15,368 nt of DNA from Methanobrevibacter sp. (lineage in GTDB: Archaea; Methanobacteriota; Methanobacteria; Methanobacteriales; Methanobacteriaceae): assembly GCA_009777005.1 (NCBI GenBank), contig WRMT01000034.1, forward strand, positions 1-15,368, written 5' to 3'. Positions within the stretch are counted from its first letter, which is position 1. Each line of letters begins with the position of its first letter. A program made the position numbers and the translations under genes. Shown piece by piece: positions 15,293-15,368 of this stretch. A model generated the notes under the pieces. That model saw only the letters and a list, made by a program, of their open reading frames with translations, searched no databases and was not told the origin of the DNA.

Positions 15293-15368
15293 CCCTATAT
15301 TAACTTTTCAATCGAAGTATCACTTCACTACTTTTTTAATAAATAAATAATTTCTTTTTTTACAAACA

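Larger units (their letters stand above)
14090..15330 (-). mobile_element. Insertion sequence with one DDE transposase; ends not resolved
   Basis: A complete transposase gene (14215-15264) implies an element of about 1.1-1.3 kb. I could not fix its ends. The best inverted-repeat candidate pairs TTCGTTGATAAAAGTA near 14098 with the complement of the region around 15304-15318 (TTCGATTGAAAAGTTA), but it needs gaps, and no target duplication is evident. ISM1 of Methanobrevibacter smithii is an element of about this size with one ORF; identity to it is possible but not shown. Coordinates are outer estimates. Confidence 0.4.

Noticed and set aside
7871..15321. AATCGAAGTAT shared between the 7875 hairpin and the right side of the insertion sequence (15310-15320)
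   Set aside because: An 11-base match suggested that the hairpin might be a miniature derivative of the insertion sequence, but orientation relative to the ends is inconsistent and similarity does not extend.

Overview
The window looks like archaeal chromosome from the Methanobacteriales, most probably Methanobrevibacter (Methanosphaera is the main alternative). The reasons are indirect: very low GC throughout, AT-saturated gaps of 150-600 bp between genes, AGA/ATA-rich codon use, archaeal ribosome-binding cores (GGTG or GTGAT) 2-8 nt before most starts, and surface-protein-like beta domains of the kind common in these methanogens. There is no rRNA or tRNA gene to settle it.

The locus is a cell-surface polysaccharide synthesis and export cluster. 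In order: a GT2 glycosyltransferase (228-1367, +); UDP-galactopyranose mutase glf on the opposite strand (1542-2645, -); 1.1 kb of eroded DNA with remnants of reading frames (2650-3760); UDP-glucose 6-dehydrogenase (3763-5091, +); dTDP-4-dehydrorhamnose reductase rmlD/rfbD (5289-6143, +); a second GT2 enzyme (6731-7816, +); an ABC-2 polysaccharide-export permease (8062-8844, +); an unusual 706-residue export ATPase (9253-11373, +); two rhamnosyltransferase-like GT2 enzymes (11631-12590 and 13127-14008, +); and an insertion sequence whose full-length DDE transposase points back toward the cluster (14215-15264, -).

The genes fit one model. Glf, Ugd and RmlD would supply UDP-galactofuranose, UDP-glucuronate and dTDP-rhamnose. 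The four GT2 enzymes would build the chain on a lipid on the cytoplasmic face, and the permease/ATPase pair (Wzm/Wzt or TagGH type) would export it. RmlA, RmlB, RmlC, an initiating sugar-phosphate transferase and a ligase are not in the window.

Two things stand out. First, the ATPase carries about 460 residues in front of its nucleotide-binding domain: a jelly-roll-like domain followed by two DUF11/Ig-like repeats. These modules normally belong to secreted adhesins, but here there is no signal peptide or membrane segment. Second, six gaps contain short tandem arrays (2-4 copies, units of about 40-50 bp), unrelated in sequence to one another, mostly just upstream of a gene. The gaps also hold a long imperfect hairpin, a dispersed ~40-nt element, and three or four decayed minus-strand reading frames, so the locus appears to be gaining and losing genes.
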